DNA of 59,957 bases from Paracoccaceae bacterium (GCA_014872875.1 WKFI01000013.1:1-59957); one strand, 5' to 3'; numbered from the stretch's first letter, positions 27,255 through 37,919 are shown. The notes: generated by a model not told the origin, from the sequence alone. Made by a program: numbers and translations.

Positions 27255-28481
27255 ATGGCACAATCCCTGCCGGTTTCCCCGTTGGCCCCCGCGAAGTTTC
27301 CTGAGCTGGCCCCGATCAAAGGCGTCCGGCTGGCCTCTGCAGCTGCTGGTGTTAAGTACCAAAACCGCACTGACGTCATGTTGGCCGTTCTGGATCCGGG
27401 CAGCGCGGTTGCTGGCGTCTTTACGCGGTCCGCCACACGGTCAGCTCCTGTTCTGGACTGCCAGGCCAAACTCGGTGGCTCGACCGAATCCGGTGCCGCC
27501 ATTCTCGTCAACTCCGGAAATTCCAACGCCTTCACAGGGCATTATGGCCAAAGCTCGGTGGCCGAGATCACCCAAGCCTTGGCCGCCGAAACCGGTCTGC
27601 CACCAGAGCGGATCTTTACCGCCTCCACCGGCGTGATCGGCGAACCGCTGCCGCATGACCGCATCACCGGCAAGATCACCGAACTGAATGACGGCCTGTC
27701 TGAAGACCGTCTGAAGGATGCAGCCGAAGCGATCATGACCACCGACACCTTCCCGAAAGGATCTACGGCACAAGTTGAGATTGGCGGCAGAACCGTATCG
27801 ATCTCGGGCTTTGCCAAAGGTTCGGGCATGATCGCGCCAGACATGGCAACAATGCTGGTCTATATCTTCACGGACGCGAAGTATGACCAGACTGAATTGC
27901 AGAAACTGCTTTCGGGGCTGAACGATTCCAGTTTCAACTGCATAACCGTAGACAGCGATACTTCAACCTCGGATAGCCTGATGTTGTGCGCAACCGGCGC
28001 GTCGGGCGTCGATGCCACTGGGGATGACGATTTCACTCAGGCCCTGAACGGGGTTATGCTGGATCTGTCGCATCAGGTGGTGCGTGATGGTGAAGGAGCG
28101 ACGAAATTCGTCGAAATCCAAGTGACCGGTGCCGCGTCCGACACTGATGCCAAAGTGCATGGTCTGTCCATCGCCAACTCCCCTTTGGTCAAGACAGCAA
28201 TCGCAGGCGAAGATCCCAATTGGGGCCGCGTCGTCATGGCCATCGGCAAGTCCGGGGCCCTCGCCGACCGCGACAAACTGAGCATCTGGTTCGGGGATAT
28301 TTTGGTCGCGGAGAAAGGCTGGGTCTCGCCGAGTTATCGAGAAGAAAATGGTGCCGCGCAGATGAAGCAGGACAACATCCTGATCCGCGTCGATCTGGGC
28401 TTGGGCGAGGGTGCATCCACCGTCTGGACCTGCGACCTGACGCACCAATATATCTCGATCAACGCGGACTACAGATCCTGA
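27255..28481 (+). CDS. argJ: Bifunctional glutamate N-acetyltransferase / amino-acid acetyltransferase
   Basis: The 408-residue ArgJ makes N-acetylglutamate and recycles the acetyl group from N-acetylornithine in arginine synthesis. The autocleavage site is visible in PDMATML, with Thr199 becoming the N-terminal nucleophile of the beta chain. NSGNSNAFTG and GEDPNWGRVV are other conserved blocks. It overlaps mutT by 1 nt (TGATG). Confidence 0.96.
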   Translation: MAQSLPVSPLAPAKFPELAPIKGVRLASAAAGVKYQNRTDVMLAVLDPGSAVAGVFTRSATRSAPVLDCQAKLGGSTESGAAILVNSGNSNAFTGHYGQSSVAEITQALAAETGLPPERIFTASTGVIGEPLPHDRITGKITELNDGLSEDRLKDAAEAIMTTDTFPKGSTAQVEIGGRTVSISGFAKGSGMIAPDMATMLVYIFTDAKYDQTELQKLLSGLNDSSFNCITVDSDTSTSDSLMLCATGASGVDATGDDDFTQALNGVMLDLSHQVVRDGEGATKFVEIQVTGAASDTDAKVHGLSIANSPLVKTAIAGEDPNWGRVVMAIGKSGALADRDKLSIWFGDILVAEKGWVSPSYREENGAAQMKQDNILIRVDLGLGEGASTVWTCDLTHQYISINADYRS

Positions 28482-28879
28482 TGAAAACTGTTCTTGTTTC
28501 TGCCGTCGCCCTGATCGACGTTGATGGCCGGGTGCTGCTTGCGCAGCGTCCGGAAGGCAAATCCATGGCTGGCCTTTGGGAGTTTCCGGGAGGCAAAGTC
28601 GAACCGGGTGAGACTCCCGAAGTTGCCTTGATCCGTGAATTGCATGAAGAGCTTGGTATCGACACTTGGGCGTCTTGCCTGGCACCACTGACCTTTGCAA
28701 GCCATAGCTATGATGACTTCCATCTTCTGATGCCGCTCTTTGCCTGCCGCAAATGGGACGGCATCCCACAAGCCCGCGAAGGTCAGGTACTGAAGTGGGT
28801 CCGACCAACCGAGCTCAAGCAATACCCCATGCCACCGGCGGATATTCCACTGATTCCAATCTTGCGGGACTGGCTGTAA
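28481..28879 (+). CDS. mutT: (Deoxy)nucleoside triphosphate pyrophosphohydrolase, MutT type
   Basis: A 132-residue Nudix hydrolase. The Nudix box GGKVEPGETPEVALIRELHEELG-I (residues about 37-60) is complete. WEFPGG and the C-terminal KWVRPTEL...MPPADIPLI match MutT enzymes that remove 8-oxo-dGTP. The start at 28481 overlaps the argJ stop, the usual argJ-mutT arrangement in this family. Confidence 0.92.
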   Translation: MKTVLVSAVALIDVDGRVLLAQRPEGKSMAGLWEFPGGKVEPGETPEVALIRELHEELGIDTWASCLAPLTFASHSYDDFHLLMPLFACRKWDGIPQAREGQVLKWVRPTELKQYPMPPADIPLIPILRDWL

Positions 28880-29000
28880 CGCCGGTCTCGTATCGTCAAG
28901 CTGTTTCCGGTGAGCACGCCGCATATAGCGTGATTGATGCCGCAACTAACCACATTATGTGCGCAAAGTTGAAAAATGTGTCGAAAACATGACCATTTTG

Positions 29001-29030
29001 TTGATCACTTTTTAAAAATTTTAGTGTATT
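29001..29030 (+). promoter_or_regulatory. Putative promoter of the 44-residue gene
   Basis: TTGATC (29001-29006), an AT-rich 18-nt spacer and TGTATT (29025-29030) resemble a housekeeping promoter. It would start transcription about 28 nt before the small gene's ATG. The local AT richness contrasts with flanking sequence. Confidence 0.4.
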
Positions 29031-29064
29031 CAAGAGGTGTCAAATTCTTTGGGGAGGATATGAC

Positions 29065-29199
29065 ATGCTAAGAACCATCACGTTGGGCAGTTGTGTGTCC
29101 GTTCAAGGAACCTTTGTCCGTTCGCTTGCGGATGGACGAATAGCCGTAAAAGTCGGGCAAAAAATATATGAAGGGCGTCCTGTCAAAGTAGCCGCCTGA
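29065..29199 (+). CDS. Small conserved-looking protein, 44 residues, unknown function
   Basis: The open frame codes MLRTITLGSCVSVQGTFV..., ends in RPVKVAA and has no membrane segment. GGGGAGG at 29051-29057, 7 nt before the ATG, is one of the strongest ribosome binding sites in the window, and an AT-rich promoter-like sequence precedes it. A strong terminator lies about 65 nt after the stop. This gives a complete, isolated expression unit. The protein has one cysteine, alternating polar/hydrophobic residues and several basic residues, which suggests a small beta-strand-rich fold. No function can be assigned. Confidence 0.65.
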   Translation: MLRTITLGSCVSVQGTFVRSLADGRIAVKVGQKIYEGRPVKVAA

Positions 29200-29264
29200 T
29201 TGCTCTGTATCTGTGAAACAGATCGAGCACACACATTCTCGCTTAGCCTAAACCACTCACAACT

Positions 29265-29296
29265 GAAAAAGGCCAGCCCTTAGGCTGGCCCTTTTT
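29265..29296. terminator. Bidirectional terminator between the small gene and infB
   Basis: The 8-bp stem GGCCAGCC/GGCTGGCC (29271-29278 and 29283-29290) has AAAAA to its left and TTTTT to its right, so it works for both converging transcripts. Confidence 0.9.
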
Positions 29297-29314
29297 CTAG
29301 GCTTGTCGGGTATA

Positions 29315-31810
29315 TCAGTCCAGCGTGCGCTGGATTTCTTCCCGCTCGAAGATTTCAATGACGTCATTCGGCCGGATGTCATCGTAGTTCTCGAACGCCA
29401 TCCCGCATTCCTGACCCGACTGAACCTCTGCCACTTCATCCTTGAAGCGCTTGAGGGTCTTCAGCGTGCCTTCGTGGATCACGACGTTGTCGCGCAGCAG
29501 GCGTACACCGGCCGAACGGCGGGCGACGCCTTCGGTAACCAGACAGCCCGCAACCTTGCCGACGCCCGAAACCTTGAACACTTCCTTGATCTGGGCGTAC
29601 CCGATGAAGTTTTCCTTGATCTCGGCGCTCAGCAGGCCCGACGCGGCCGCTTTTACATCATCCACAAGGTCATAGATGACCGAGTAGTACCGGATCTCCA
29701 CGCCTTTTTGGTTCGCGGTGTTCCGGGCCGATGCGTTGGCACGAACGTTGAAACCCATGATCGGGGCGCCGGATGCTTCAGCCAGACCGACATCGGTCTC
29801 GGTAATCGCACCAACGCCGGAGTGCAGAACGCGAACGCGTACTTCGTCGTTGCCGATCTTCTCCATCGCCTGAACAATCGCTTCGGCAGAACCCTGCACG
29901 TCAGCCTTGACCAGGATCGGCAGTTCCGAGACGTTTTCGTCAGCTTTGGCCTTGGCCATCAGCTGTTCCAGGGTCGCGGCGGCGCCTGCGGCGGCGCGCT
30001 TGTCCTTGGCGGCCTGCTCACGGTAATCCGCGATCTCACGCGCCTGAGCTTCGGTTGCGGTTACGTTCAGAACGTCACCGGCTTCCGGTGTCCCGTTCAG
30101 ACCCAGCACCTCGACCGGCACCGACGGCCCGGCTTCGGCCACACGCTCTCCCTTGTCGTTGATCAGCGCACGGACTTTACCGTATTGCTCACCCACAACA
30201 AAGATATCGCCTTGGCGCAGGGTGCCCTTCTGAACCAGAACGGTCGCGACCGGGCCGCGACCCACATCCAGCTGCGCCTCGATAACGGCACCTTGGGCGG
30301 CGCGATCGGGGTTGGCTTTCAGTTCAAGGATTTCCGCCTGCAGTGCAATCGCCTCCAGCAGTTCGTCCAAGCCTTGACCGGTGATGGCCGAAACCTCGAC
30401 ATCCTGAACCTCACCAGACATCTGTTCCACGATCACTTCGTGCTGCAGCAGTTCCGCACGCACCTTGTTCGGGTCAGCAGCCGGGCGGTCGATCTTGTTG
30501 ATCGCCACGATCATCGGGACACCGGCAGCCTTGGCATGGTTGATCGCTTCAACCGTCTGCGGCATGACCGAGTCGTCGGCCGCCACAACCAGAACCACGA
30601 TATCCGTCACCTGAGCGCCGCGCGAACGCATCGAGGTAAAGGCCGCGTGGCCCGGCGTATCCAGGAAGGACAGCGTGGTGCCGCTGTCGGTCGTAACCTG
30701 ATAGGCCCCGATATGCTGAGTGATGCCACCGGCTTCGCCCGCGACCACCTTGGCGTCACGGATCGCATCCAGAAGCGACGTCTTGCCGTGGTCAACGTGA
30801 CCCATGATGGTGATGACCGGCGGACGCGGCTGCAGATCTTCGTCTTTGTCTTCGGCGTCGGCAATCACGTCCTCCACATCGGCATCGGAAACGCGCACGA
30901 CCTTGTGGCCGAACTCTTCGATGATCAGTTCCGCTGTGTCTGCGTCAATGGACTGGTTCTGCGTAACCATCATGCCCATTTTCATCAGTTCTTTGACAAC
31001 GTCAGCGACACGCTCGGCCATACGGTTGGCCAGTTCCGACACCACGATGGTTTCCGGCAACTGAACGTCGCGGATAACCTTCTCCCGCTCGACCGGGCCA
31101 CCCATGGCCTTTTGACGGGCACGCTCCTGTTTCCGCTTCATCGCCGCCAGAGACTTCTGACGACCGCCTTCGCCACCTGTGGCCTGGCTCAGTGTCAGCT
31201 TGCCGGAACGACGGTTGTCGTTGCGACCACCCTTGCCGCGATTCTGACGTTGTTCACGCTCACGGTCCGGCTTACGCTGCTGCTGAGCTGGCGCATCCGT
31301 GGCCGTCTTGGCGCGCGCTGCAGGCTCGGCTTTTTTCTTCTCGGCTGCAGCAGCTGCTTCGGCAGCCGCACGTTTGGCGGCTTCCTCGGCTTCGCGCTTC
31401 TTGCGCTCTTCTTCTTCGGCCTTCTGACGGGCACGCTCTTCAGCTTCGCGCTGTTCGCGCTCCTTGGCCTCGGCTTCAGCCCGACGGCGAGCACGCTCCT
31501 CTTCGCGGGCCTTCTCTTCGGCGGCACGCTTGGCGGCTTCTTCCGCCTCGCGGGCTTTCGCAGCCTGCAGCGCCTTCAGACGACGCGCCATTTCCGCATC
31601 AGAGATCCCAGCAGGACGACGTGACGGATCACCCGCAGGCGCGGCACCACCGCCACCCTTACCGGCTCCCGGCTTGGGGACCACAACGCGCTTGCGTTTG
31701 GTTTCCACCACGACATTCTTGGTCCGTCCGTGGCTGAAACTCTGTTTCACATTGCCCGGACGGGCCCCACCACGCAGACCCAAAGTCTTTTTGCCGTCAC
31801 TATCGCTCAT
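29315..31810 (-). CDS. infB: Translation initiation factor IF-2
   Basis: The 831-residue GTPase delivers initiator tRNA to the ribosome. About 330 N-terminal residues are highly charged, Ala/Glu/Arg-rich and largely coiled coil, as in proteobacterial IF-2. The G domain then starts, with GHVDHGKTS near residues 335-343, followed by DTPGHAAF and NKIDRP. The beta-barrel and C-terminal fMet-tRNA-binding domains complete it. It is the last gene of the rimP-nusA-ylxR-infB operon. Confidence 0.97.
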   Translation of the reverse strand: MSDSDGKKTLGLRGGARPGNVKQSFSHGRTKNVVVETKRKRVVVPKPGAGKGGGGAAPAGDPSRRPAGISDAEMARRLKALQAAKAREAEEAAKRAAEEKAREEERARRRAEAEAKEREQREAEERARQKAEEEERKKREAEEAAKRAAAEAAAAAEKKKAEPAARAKTATDAPAQQQRKPDREREQRQNRGKGGRNDNRRSGKLTLSQATGGEGGRQKSLAAMKRKQERARQKAMGGPVEREKVIRDVQLPETIVVSELANRMAERVADVVKELMKMGMMVTQNQSIDADTAELIIEEFGHKVVRVSDADVEDVIADAEDKDEDLQPRPPVITIMGHVDHGKTSLLDAIRDAKVVAGEAGGITQHIGAYQVTTDSGTTLSFLDTPGHAAFTSMRSRGAQVTDIVVLVVAADDSVMPQTVEAINHAKAAGVPMIVAINKIDRPAADPNKVRAELLQHEVIVEQMSGEVQDVEVSAITGQGLDELLEAIALQAEILELKANPDRAAQGAVIEAQLDVGRGPVATVLVQKGTLRQGDIFVVGEQYGKVRALINDKGERVAEAGPSVPVEVLGLNGTPEAGDVLNVTATEAQAREIADYREQAAKDKRAAAGAAATLEQLMAKAKADENVSELPILVKADVQGSAEAIVQAMEKIGNDEVRVRVLHSGVGAITETDVGLAEASGAPIMGFNVRANASARNTANQKGVEIRYYSVIYDLVDDVKAAASGLLSAEIKENFIGYAQIKEVFKVSGVGKVAGCLVTEGVARRSAGVRLLRDNVVIHEGTLKTLKRFKDEVAEVQSGQECGMAFENYDDIRPNDVIEIFEREEIQRTLD

Positions 31811-31818
31811 AAAGCTCT

Positions 31819-32442
31819 TTATCCTTCCGTTCGGCGACCCTTGCCACCGACAACATTACGCATACCGTTCAGTCGTTGCGCTTCCTCTACAACACGTTTG
31901 CCGAGTCCACCAGAGGCGAGCGCCGCATGTATCACAGTTTCACGACCAAAAGCCATGCCAAGTTCGTCCGCCGTGAGACTTCCGATGTATTTTCCGCCAT
32001 AAGGCGTGCTCAATTTCGACTTGCCGCGTCCCGATCCGTCCGATGCCTGAATCAGCACATGGGCCTCTTCCTTGGCAAGCCAGTCTTTCACTTTCTCGTA
32101 TCCGGACACCGCATGACCGGACTTCCGGGCCAGGCTGACCAGTTCAACAAGACGCCGGACAATCTGCTTTTCGACCTCGTCCGTCAGGCCATCCGGCACT
32201 TGCACCTGCGCTTTGAACCCGCGGGCAAAGAGTTTCTTCTTCACCGCCAGATCCAACGCATCCCGGGTTGCCGTTACATAAACACCCCGTCCGGGCAGTT
32301 TACCCATGACATCCGGAACGACCTGAGCGTCCGGCCCCATCACAAAGCGGACCAGCCCTTGTTTGGGCTGGATCTCACCGGTTGCGATGCATTTCCGTTC
32401 TGGACCGTCCGAATGGTCCGATTTGGCGCCGCCGCGACCCAT
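31819..32442 (-). CDS. YlxR-type RNA-binding protein with L7Ae-like C-terminal domain
   Basis: A 207-residue two-domain protein. The N-terminal YlxR/DUF448 domain (about 10-85) has ERKCIATGE and KLPGRGVYV. The C-terminal half (about 90-190) resembles an L7Ae/L30e RNA-binding domain ([27 protein letters not shown]). In firmicutes these are two separate genes, ylxR and ylxQ; alphaproteobacteria carry them fused. It sits between nusA and infB, 24 nt and 8 nt from each. It probably acts in ribosome or transcription-complex biology. Confidence 0.9.
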   Translation of the reverse strand: MGRGGAKSDHSDGPERKCIATGEIQPKQGLVRFVMGPDAQVVPDVMGKLPGRGVYVTATRDALDLAVKKKLFARGFKAQVQVPDGLTDEVEKQIVRRLVELVSLARKSGHAVSGYEKVKDWLAKEEAHVLIQASDGSGRGKSKLSTPYGGKYIGSLTADELGMAFGRETVIHAALASGGLGKRVVEEAQRLNGMRNVVGGKGRRTEG

Positions 32443-32466
32443 GTTTGCACCCTACCGGGCCTGAGA

Positions 32467-34098
32467 TCAGGCCCCGGCCTCCGGCTGCTGCAGATCATCT
32501 TCGGTACCTTCGAGCTCTTCTTCCTCTTCGCTCTCAAGATCTGCCGGATCGACCCAGCCCAGCACAATACGCGCGGTCATGACCAGATTCTGCGCTTCTT
32601 CCAGAGACACGTCGAAGGGCTCAAGGATACCATCATCCTTAACGCGTTCGCCATCGACCGTTGTCCAGCCGCCTGCAAGTTCCCAGTCTGCACACGTCGC
32701 GAAGTCTTCGAGCGTCTTGACGTCGTCCTTGGCCAGCGCCTCCACCATTTGGGGAGTCAGGCCGTCGAATTCAATAAGGCTGTCCTCGGCGCCCAGCGCA
32801 CGAGCCGCATCCAACGCCGCTTTGGCCTGGGCTTCCAGGTAATCGCGGGCGCGGGCCTGCAATTCTTCGGCAGTGCCTTCGTCGACACCATCGATGACCA
32901 GCAGTTCGTCCAGCTCGACATAGGCGACTTCTTCCAGGTTGGTGAAACCTTCGGACACCAGCAGTTGAGCAAAGAATTCGTCCAGATCCAGCGTTTCCAT
33001 GAACAGACTGGTCCGCGCTTCGAATTCCTTCTGCCGGCGGGCCGATTCTTCTTCCTCGGTCATGATGTCGATGTCGAGGTTGGTCAGTTGCGACGCCAGA
33101 CGCACGTTCTGGCCGCGGCGACCGATGGCAAGGCTCAGTTGCTCTTCCGGAACCACGACTTCGATCTTGCCGGCTTCTTCGTCCAGAACCACCTTAGACA
33201 CCTCGGCGGGCTGCAGCGCGTTCACCAGGAAGGTCGGCTGATCTTCGTTCCACGGGATGATGTCGATCTTTTCACCCTGCAGTTCATTCACAACGGCCTG
33301 CACGCGGCTGCCGCGCATACCAACGCAGGCGCCCACGGGGTCGATCGAGCCATCATAGCTGATCACGGCAATCTTGGCGCGCGAACCGGGGTCACGGGCG
33401 ACGGCCTTGATCTCGATGATGCCGTCATAGATTTCCGGCACTTCCATCTTGAACAGCTCGGCCATGAATTCCGGCGCGGTGCGGCTCAGGAAGATCTGCG
33501 GGCCACGCACTTCGCGGCGCACATCCTTGATATAGCAGCGAATGCGGTCGTTCGGACGATAGGATTCGCGGCCGATCTTTTCATTGCGACGCAGGATCGC
33601 TTCGCCAGCGCCCACATCAACGATGACATTGCCATATTCTTCGCGCTTGACGACGCCGTTGATGATGGTGCCGGCGCGGTCCTTGAATTCTTCGTACTGA
33701 CGATCCCGTTCAGCTTCGCGGACCTTCTGCAAGATCACCTGCTTGGCCGATTGTGCAGCAATCCGGCCCATTTCAACCGGGGGCACTTCTTCGACAAAGA
33801 CATCACCGATCTCCGGGTCGGCCATGTACTGTTTGGCCTGTTCGACGGTGAATTCGGCCTGGTAGTTCTCCAGCTCATCATCGGCAACCACGGTGCGCAC
33901 GCGGGTGAAAGTGGCGCGGCCAGTCTTGCGGTCGATGCTGACGCGAATATCCATTTCGGCGCCGTACCGGCTTTTGGCTGCACGGGCGAGCGACTCTTCC
34001 ATCGCCTCGATCACCAGACCGGGGTCGATCATCTTTTCGCGCGCCACGGCCTCGGCGGTTTGCAGCAGCTCAAGCTGGTTTGCAGAGGTGATTGCCAT
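32467..34098 (-). CDS. nusA: Transcription termination/antitermination factor NusA
   Basis: The 543-residue protein has the N-terminal RNA-polymerase-binding domain, then S1, KH1 and KH2 domains ([20 protein letters not shown] and [16 protein letters not shown] mark the KH pair). Two acidic C-terminal repeats and a tail of Glu/Asp residues follow. It controls pausing, termination and antitermination. Its ATG overlaps the rimP stop by 1 nt (TAATG at 34098). Confidence 0.97.
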   Translation of the reverse strand: MAITSANQLELLQTAEAVAREKMIDPGLVIEAMEESLARAAKSRYGAEMDIRVSIDRKTGRATFTRVRTVVADDELENYQAEFTVEQAKQYMADPEIGDVFVEEVPPVEMGRIAAQSAKQVILQKVREAERDRQYEEFKDRAGTIINGVVKREEYGNVIVDVGAGEAILRRNEKIGRESYRPNDRIRCYIKDVRREVRGPQIFLSRTAPEFMAELFKMEVPEIYDGIIEIKAVARDPGSRAKIAVISYDGSIDPVGACVGMRGSRVQAVVNELQGEKIDIIPWNEDQPTFLVNALQPAEVSKVVLDEEAGKIEVVVPEEQLSLAIGRRGQNVRLASQLTNLDIDIMTEEEESARRQKEFEARTSLFMETLDLDEFFAQLLVSEGFTNLEEVAYVELDELLVIDGVDEGTAEELQARARDYLEAQAKAALDAARALGAEDSLIEFDGLTPQMVEALAKDDVKTLEDFATCADWELAGGWTTVDGERVKDDGILEPFDVSLEEAQNLVMTARIVLGWVDPADLESEEEEELEGTEDDLQQPEAGA

Positions 34099-34703
34099 TA
34101 CTTCGTCTCCTCTTCGGACCCGTCATCGGTCTCGATATCGTCGAATTGGTCTTCGTCCAAGTTGTCGGGCAAAACGCCGGCTTCTTTCCGCTGGCGCAAC
34201 ATTTCCGAGATCAGGTCGTCGGTCAGAACCAGCTTGGCATCGCTGAGCCAGTCGAACTGCAACCCGATGGTGATCGTTTCGCCATCCTGCGGCAGGTTGA
34301 TCAGAACCTCTTCGCCTTCGACCCCGGCCAGTTCACCCTTGAATCGGCGGCGCCCGTCGATCAGTTCGGTGGTTTCCAGCTTGGCCTCATAGCCTTCGAA
34401 CATCTCAAAGTCTTTCAGGCGCGTCAGCGGGCGGTCGATACCTGGGCTGGACACCTCAAGCGTATAGGCGTCCAGGATCGGGTCTTCGACGTCTAAAGTG
34501 GCACTGACCGCGTTCGAGATTTCGGCGCAATCATCCACTTCGATCCCGCCATCGGGCTTGTCGGCCATGATCTGCAGGGTCGTGGTCTTGCCGGACATCA
34601 GGCGCATCCGCACCAGTTCGTACCCCATATCCTCGATCACCGGCGCGATGATTTCGGCCAGGCGTCGGTCGATGGCGGCCTTGGCGATCAGATTGTTGTT
34701 CAT
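34098..34703 (-). CDS. rimP: Ribosome maturation factor RimP
   Basis: The 201-residue protein assists 30S maturation. [25 protein letters not shown] and [12 protein letters not shown] are the RimP signatures. An acidic C-terminal extension (about 170-201) goes beyond the usual 150 residues, as in other alphaproteobacteria. The ATG at 34703 is preferred; the open frame upstream includes the leader terminator and is not coding. First gene of its operon. Confidence 0.93.
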   Translation of the reverse strand: MNNNLIAKAAIDRRLAEIIAPVIEDMGYELVRMRLMSGKTTTLQIMADKPDGGIEVDDCAEISNAVSATLDVEDPILDAYTLEVSSPGIDRPLTRLKDFEMFEGYEAKLETTELIDGRRRFKGELAGVEGEEVLINLPQDGETITIGLQFDWLSDAKLVLTDDLISEMLRQRKEAGVLPDNLDEDQFDDIETDDGSEEETK

Positions 34704-34732
34704 GAGCGGTCCAAACCCCAGCAGTCCAAACA

Positions 34733-34756
34733 CAAAAAAACGGGCGCGCGGCCCGT
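34733..34756 (-). terminator. Intrinsic terminator in the rimP leader (possible attenuator)
   Basis: On the minus strand the stem CGGGC/GCCCG (loop about 5 nt of GC) is followed by TTTTTTT, ending 30 nt before the rimP ATG. No minus-strand gene lies upstream of it, because the neighbour is divergent. A terminator here therefore can act only on the rimP operon's own leader. A possible extended -10 (TGTTATACT) lies about 90 nt upstream at 34839-34847. Confidence 0.65.
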
Positions 34757-34908
34757 CGAAATTTCCGGTGGAACCCCGGGGTGGTGCCCGACGCGCCGCT
34801 GTTGAGAACGTCGTATACGCCGGATGGTCCAGGACTTCAAGTATAACAATTGAGACACAGGACCCGGGATGCGCTAGGCTCGCAGAATGTTTGATTAAGG
34901 AGAATACT

Positions 34909-35292
34909 ATGTCGATAGGGAACATGGCCCACAATTATGCCAAAGCCTGGAGTTCCGGCGACCCGGATGCGGTCGCTTCCTTTTATGCCGAAGACGGCTC
35001 TATCGTGATCAACCGCGGGGATCCAATTTTAGGACGTGCCGCAGTTTCCGAAATGGCTGCGGGGTTTTATGCGGAATTCCCCGATCTTGTGGTGATGTTG
35101 GATCATCTGCGGGTCGCCGGAGACCATGTCGTCTTTGGCTGGATTCTGGAGGGCACCCATTCCGAAACAGGCAAAACGGTGCGCGTCCCGGGTTGGGAAG
35201 AATGGGATCTAAATGCCGAAGGCAAGGTCGCCGCGTCACGCGGATGGTTCGACGCAAACGAATACGACCGCCAAATTGCCGAAGGCGTCTAG
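34909..35292 (+). CDS. SnoaL/NTF2-like protein
   Basis: A 127-residue single-domain protein with the cone-shaped alpha+beta NTF2-like fold: [22 protein letters not shown] at the N terminus, then [19 protein letters not shown] and [18 protein letters not shown]. Such proteins include ketosteroid isomerase-like enzymes and ligand binders; the substrate here is unknown. TAAGGAG lies 8 nt before the ATG. It is a monocistronic gene divergent from rimP and convergent with the short binding protein, 2 nt away. Confidence 0.82.
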   Translation: MSIGNMAHNYAKAWSSGDPDAVASFYAEDGSIVINRGDPILGRAAVSEMAAGFYAEFPDLVVMLDHLRVAGDHVVFGWILEGTHSETGKTVRVPGWEEWDLNAEGKVAASRGWFDANEYDRQIAEGV

Positions 35293-35294
35293 AA

Positions 35295-36149
35295 TCACCC
35301 AACCCACCACCGTTCAGCAATTCGTCCATCGTCCAGCGGCGCGCGGGTGCCGATCTTTCTTGGCAGGCCGATACCTTTGTGGGTGGCCAGTGCCATGTTC
35401 TGGGCTGAGGGGTGATAGGTGAAGTCCCCCCTTTTCAGCAGGCCTTTGGGTTCAGGCAAAGCGGCCACATCTACAAAGCCGTCCCGCAGCGCTTCGGCCC
35501 GGACCGCTGCATCTGGTATGACAACAACGTCCACTCGGTCGGCCCACCCCGCCTGGTCATCCTTGTAATGCTTGTTCACACGCACAAGCCGCATCTGGCG
35601 GCCCTCCTGCAAACGCTCCAAGCGGTAAAGGCCGGTTCCGTTTGCTTCACGCAACGGGGCTGCAACCAGCCCATTTTGTGCGATGATCAAAGACGGATCT
35701 GCCAGCAGATAGGGCAGATCACCGTTCGGCGTCGCAAGTTCCAGCTGCAAAGTCAGCTCTCCGGTCGCCTTCAGGCCCAGACGATCCCTTGGGAAATCAT
35801 GCGCCAGAAGCGAAGCAACAACATCCTCGGACGTCAGCCGCGAACCGTCGTGAAAGGTCACGTTCGAGCGCAGTGCAAAATGCCAGACTCTTGCGTCAGG
35901 GCTGCTGCGCCAGGCTTCTGCCAATTCACCCTTCAGAACGCCATCCGGGCCAACCTCGGTCAAAGTGTCGAAAAGCGCACCGCGTGCGACAACACCCATC
36001 ATGTCCCCGTCGCGTGGAACCGCCAGCCGCAATGTTCCGCCCCGGCGCGGAGCCGCATCCAGGGACGCTCCCGTCGCCGCCAACAAAGCCGCGGCAGCAC
36101 CCGAGGTGAAAAGAGCACGGCGATCAATTTTGCGGTCAATCCGGCTCAC
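35295..36149 (-). CDS. Short family-5 ABC transporter substrate-binding protein
   Basis: A 284-residue exported protein of the dipeptide/nickel-binding (SBP_bac_5) family. A Tat-like signal (DRRALFTSGAAAALL) precedes RGGTLRLAVPRDGD, LAEAWRSSPDARVWHFALRSNVTFHDG and LTSEDVVASLLAHD. Typical members are about 500 residues; this one stops at 284, so most of the second lobe is missing. There is no frameshift sign, and the frame ends normally 2 nt from the next gene. The GTG start overlaps the pip stop by 4 nt, tying it to peptide use. No permease or ATPase adjoins it. Confidence 0.75.
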   Translation of the reverse strand: MSRIDRKIDRRALFTSGAAAALLAATGASLDAAPRRGGTLRLAVPRDGDMMGVVARGALFDTLTEVGPDGVLKGELAEAWRSSPDARVWHFALRSNVTFHDGSRLTSEDVVASLLAHDFPRDRLGLKATGELTLQLELATPNGDLPYLLADPSLIIAQNGLVAAPLREANGTGLYRLERLQEGRQMRLVRVNKHYKDDQAGWADRVDVVVIPDAAVRAEALRDGFVDVAALPEPKGLLKRGDFTYHPSAQNMALATHKGIGLPRKIGTRAPLDDGRIAERWWVG

Positions 36150-37123
36150 ACGAGGTCCTCCGCAATCCGGTCCATGGTCCGAACAAGCTCGGCACTGATT
36201 CCGGGTTCGGACATGGCATGGCCCGCATTGCGCACCATCTTCAACTCGGCGGCAGGCCAAAGCTCATTCAGTTTCCAGGCCGAGGTCGGCGGGCAGATCA
36301 TGTCATAACGTCCCTGAACAATCACACCGGGAATATGCGAGATTCGCGCCATATTGGCCAGTATCTGCCCATCGAAATCCAGGAAACCCGCATTGCGGAA
36401 GTAGTGGTTTTCCAAACGGGCAAAAGCCCGGGCATATTCACCGGGACTTTCCCCCACGGATCCATTGGAGTGGACAGACGCCAACGCATTTTCCCAAGTC
36501 GACCAGGCCCGGCCAAATTTGATCTCGGTCGCGCGGTCGCCAGAAAACAGACGTTTTGCATAGGCCTCAATCAAGTCACCCCGCTCATCTTCAGGGATGA
36601 GTGTCACGAATCGCATCCAGGCTTCGGGCCAGAATTTGCCCGCTCCGCCCCCGTAGAACCAATCCAGCTCGGCCTTGGTCATCAGGAAAACGCCCCGCAG
36701 GATCAGGTGACGGCTGCGCTCGGGGTGGGTCTGGGCATAAAGCAATGCCAGCGTCGCCCCCCAACTGCCCCCAAATAAAAGCCAGCTGTCGATCCCCAGC
36801 ACCTGACGAATGCGCTCCATATCCGCGATCAGATCCCAGGTCGTGTTATTGTCGCAGCTGGCATGGGGCACCGACCGGCCACAACCACGCTGATCGAACA
36901 GGACAACGCGATACACTTCGGGATCGAAATAGCGCCGCATCGCAGGGCTACAGCCACCCCCGGGACCGCCATGGCAGATCACAACCGGTACACCTTCGGG
37001 GTTGCCGCTCTGCTCAACATACAGGCGATGACCCTGCCCCACATCAAGCATGCGCTGATCGAAAGGTTCGATCGGCGGGTACAGATATTGCACTGCGCGC
37101 TTTTGGTCCGGGTATTTGTCCAT
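36146..37123 (-). CDS. pip: Proline iminopeptidase (prolyl aminopeptidase)
   Basis: A 325-residue alpha/beta hydrolase that removes N-terminal proline from peptides. [11 protein letters not shown] forms the oxyanion region, GGSWG carries the nucleophile Ser, RYDMICPP the Asp and NAGHAM the His. [12 protein letters not shown] and [14 protein letters not shown] are typical of Pip. It diverges from ubiG over 49 nt and is coupled to the following binding-protein gene. Confidence 0.93.
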   Translation of the reverse strand: MDKYPDQKRAVQYLYPPIEPFDQRMLDVGQGHRLYVEQSGNPEGVPVVICHGGPGGGCSPAMRRYFDPEVYRVVLFDQRGCGRSVPHASCDNNTTWDLIADMERIRQVLGIDSWLLFGGSWGATLALLYAQTHPERSRHLILRGVFLMTKAELDWFYGGGAGKFWPEAWMRFVTLIPEDERGDLIEAYAKRLFSGDRATEIKFGRAWSTWENALASVHSNGSVGESPGEYARAFARLENHYFRNAGFLDFDGQILANMARISHIPGVIVQGRYDMICPPTSAWKLNELWPAAELKMVRNAGHAMSEPGISAELVRTMDRIAEDLV

Positions 37124-37172
37124 TACAGGCCTATATAGTCGTCAAATGGTAAAAGAGCATACGGAGACAGGA

Positions 37173-37919
37173 ATGCAAGCGCCTCAATCCACCGTAGACC
37201 CTTCGGAGATCGCAAAATTCGAAGCGATGGCCGCTGAATGGTGGGATCCCGAAGGGAAATTCAAGCCCCTTCACATGCTCAATCCGTGCCGATTGGACTA
37301 TATCACCGCTCAAATCGCGGGCGAGTTTGACCGGAATCTGAAATCGAGCGACCCGTTCGCGGGACTGCGCATTCTCGACATAGGATGCGGCGGCGGTCTG
37401 TTATCCGAGCCCATGGCACGCCTCGGGGCGACCGTCGTTGGCGCAGACGCCGCAGAGCGCAACCTTCCGGTGGCGCGCATACACGCCGAACAATCTGGGT
37501 TGAACATCGACTATCGTCACACCACGGCCGAAGCGCTCGCTGCAGCCGGAGAACAATTTGACGTGGTGCTGAACATGGAAGTGGTGGAGCACGTAGCTGA
37601 TCCGCTAAGCTACCTTACCGCGACCCGGCAACTTTTGAAGCCCGGCGGGTTGGAAATCTGTTCGACCATCAACCGAAACCCCAAGAGCTTTGCCGTCGCA
37701 ATCATCGGCGCAGAGGTTGTCATGCGCTGGCTGCCTCGTGGCACCCATGAATGGTCGAAATTCATAACACCCGACGAACTTTATGACCTGCTGCAGCAAG
37801 CAGGCCTGACCCCGGTAGACCGCAAAGGATTCGTTTTCAACCCAATCAGTTGGAGCTGGTCGATCTCGGATCGGGACCTGAGCGTGAATTACGTAACCGC
37901 GAGCACCAAACCCTTGTGA
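37173..37919 (+). CDS. ubiG: Ubiquinone biosynthesis O-methyltransferase UbiG
   Basis: This 248-residue SAM-dependent methyltransferase performs both O-methylations of ubiquinone synthesis. [24 protein letters not shown] is the UbiG N-terminal signature and [14 protein letters not shown] is motif I. The ATG at 37173 is chosen because GGAGACAGGA precedes it. An in-frame ATG at 37146 lacks a ribosome binding site. Confidence 0.93.
   Translation: MQAPQSTVDPSEIAKFEAMAAEWWDPEGKFKPLHMLNPCRLDYITAQIAGEFDRNLKSSDPFAGLRILDIGCGGGLLSEPMARLGATVVGADAAERNLPVARIHAEQSGLNIDYRHTTAEALAAAGEQFDVVLNMEVVEHVADPLSYLTATRQLLKPGGLEICSTINRNPKSFAVAIIGAEVVMRWLPRGTHEWSKFITPDELYDLLQQAGLTPVDRKGFVFNPISWSWSISDRDLSVNYVTASTKPL

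Noticed and set aside
29303-34392. Open frames of 773 and 838 codons antisense to infB and nusA
   Set aside because: They result from strong third-position GC bias in the real genes; they cross several gene boundaries and have no family features.
34703-34934. An initiator tRNA gene (metY) upstream of rimP as in E. coli
   Set aside because: No cloverleaf is found; the region contains only the leader terminator and the divergent NTF2-like gene.
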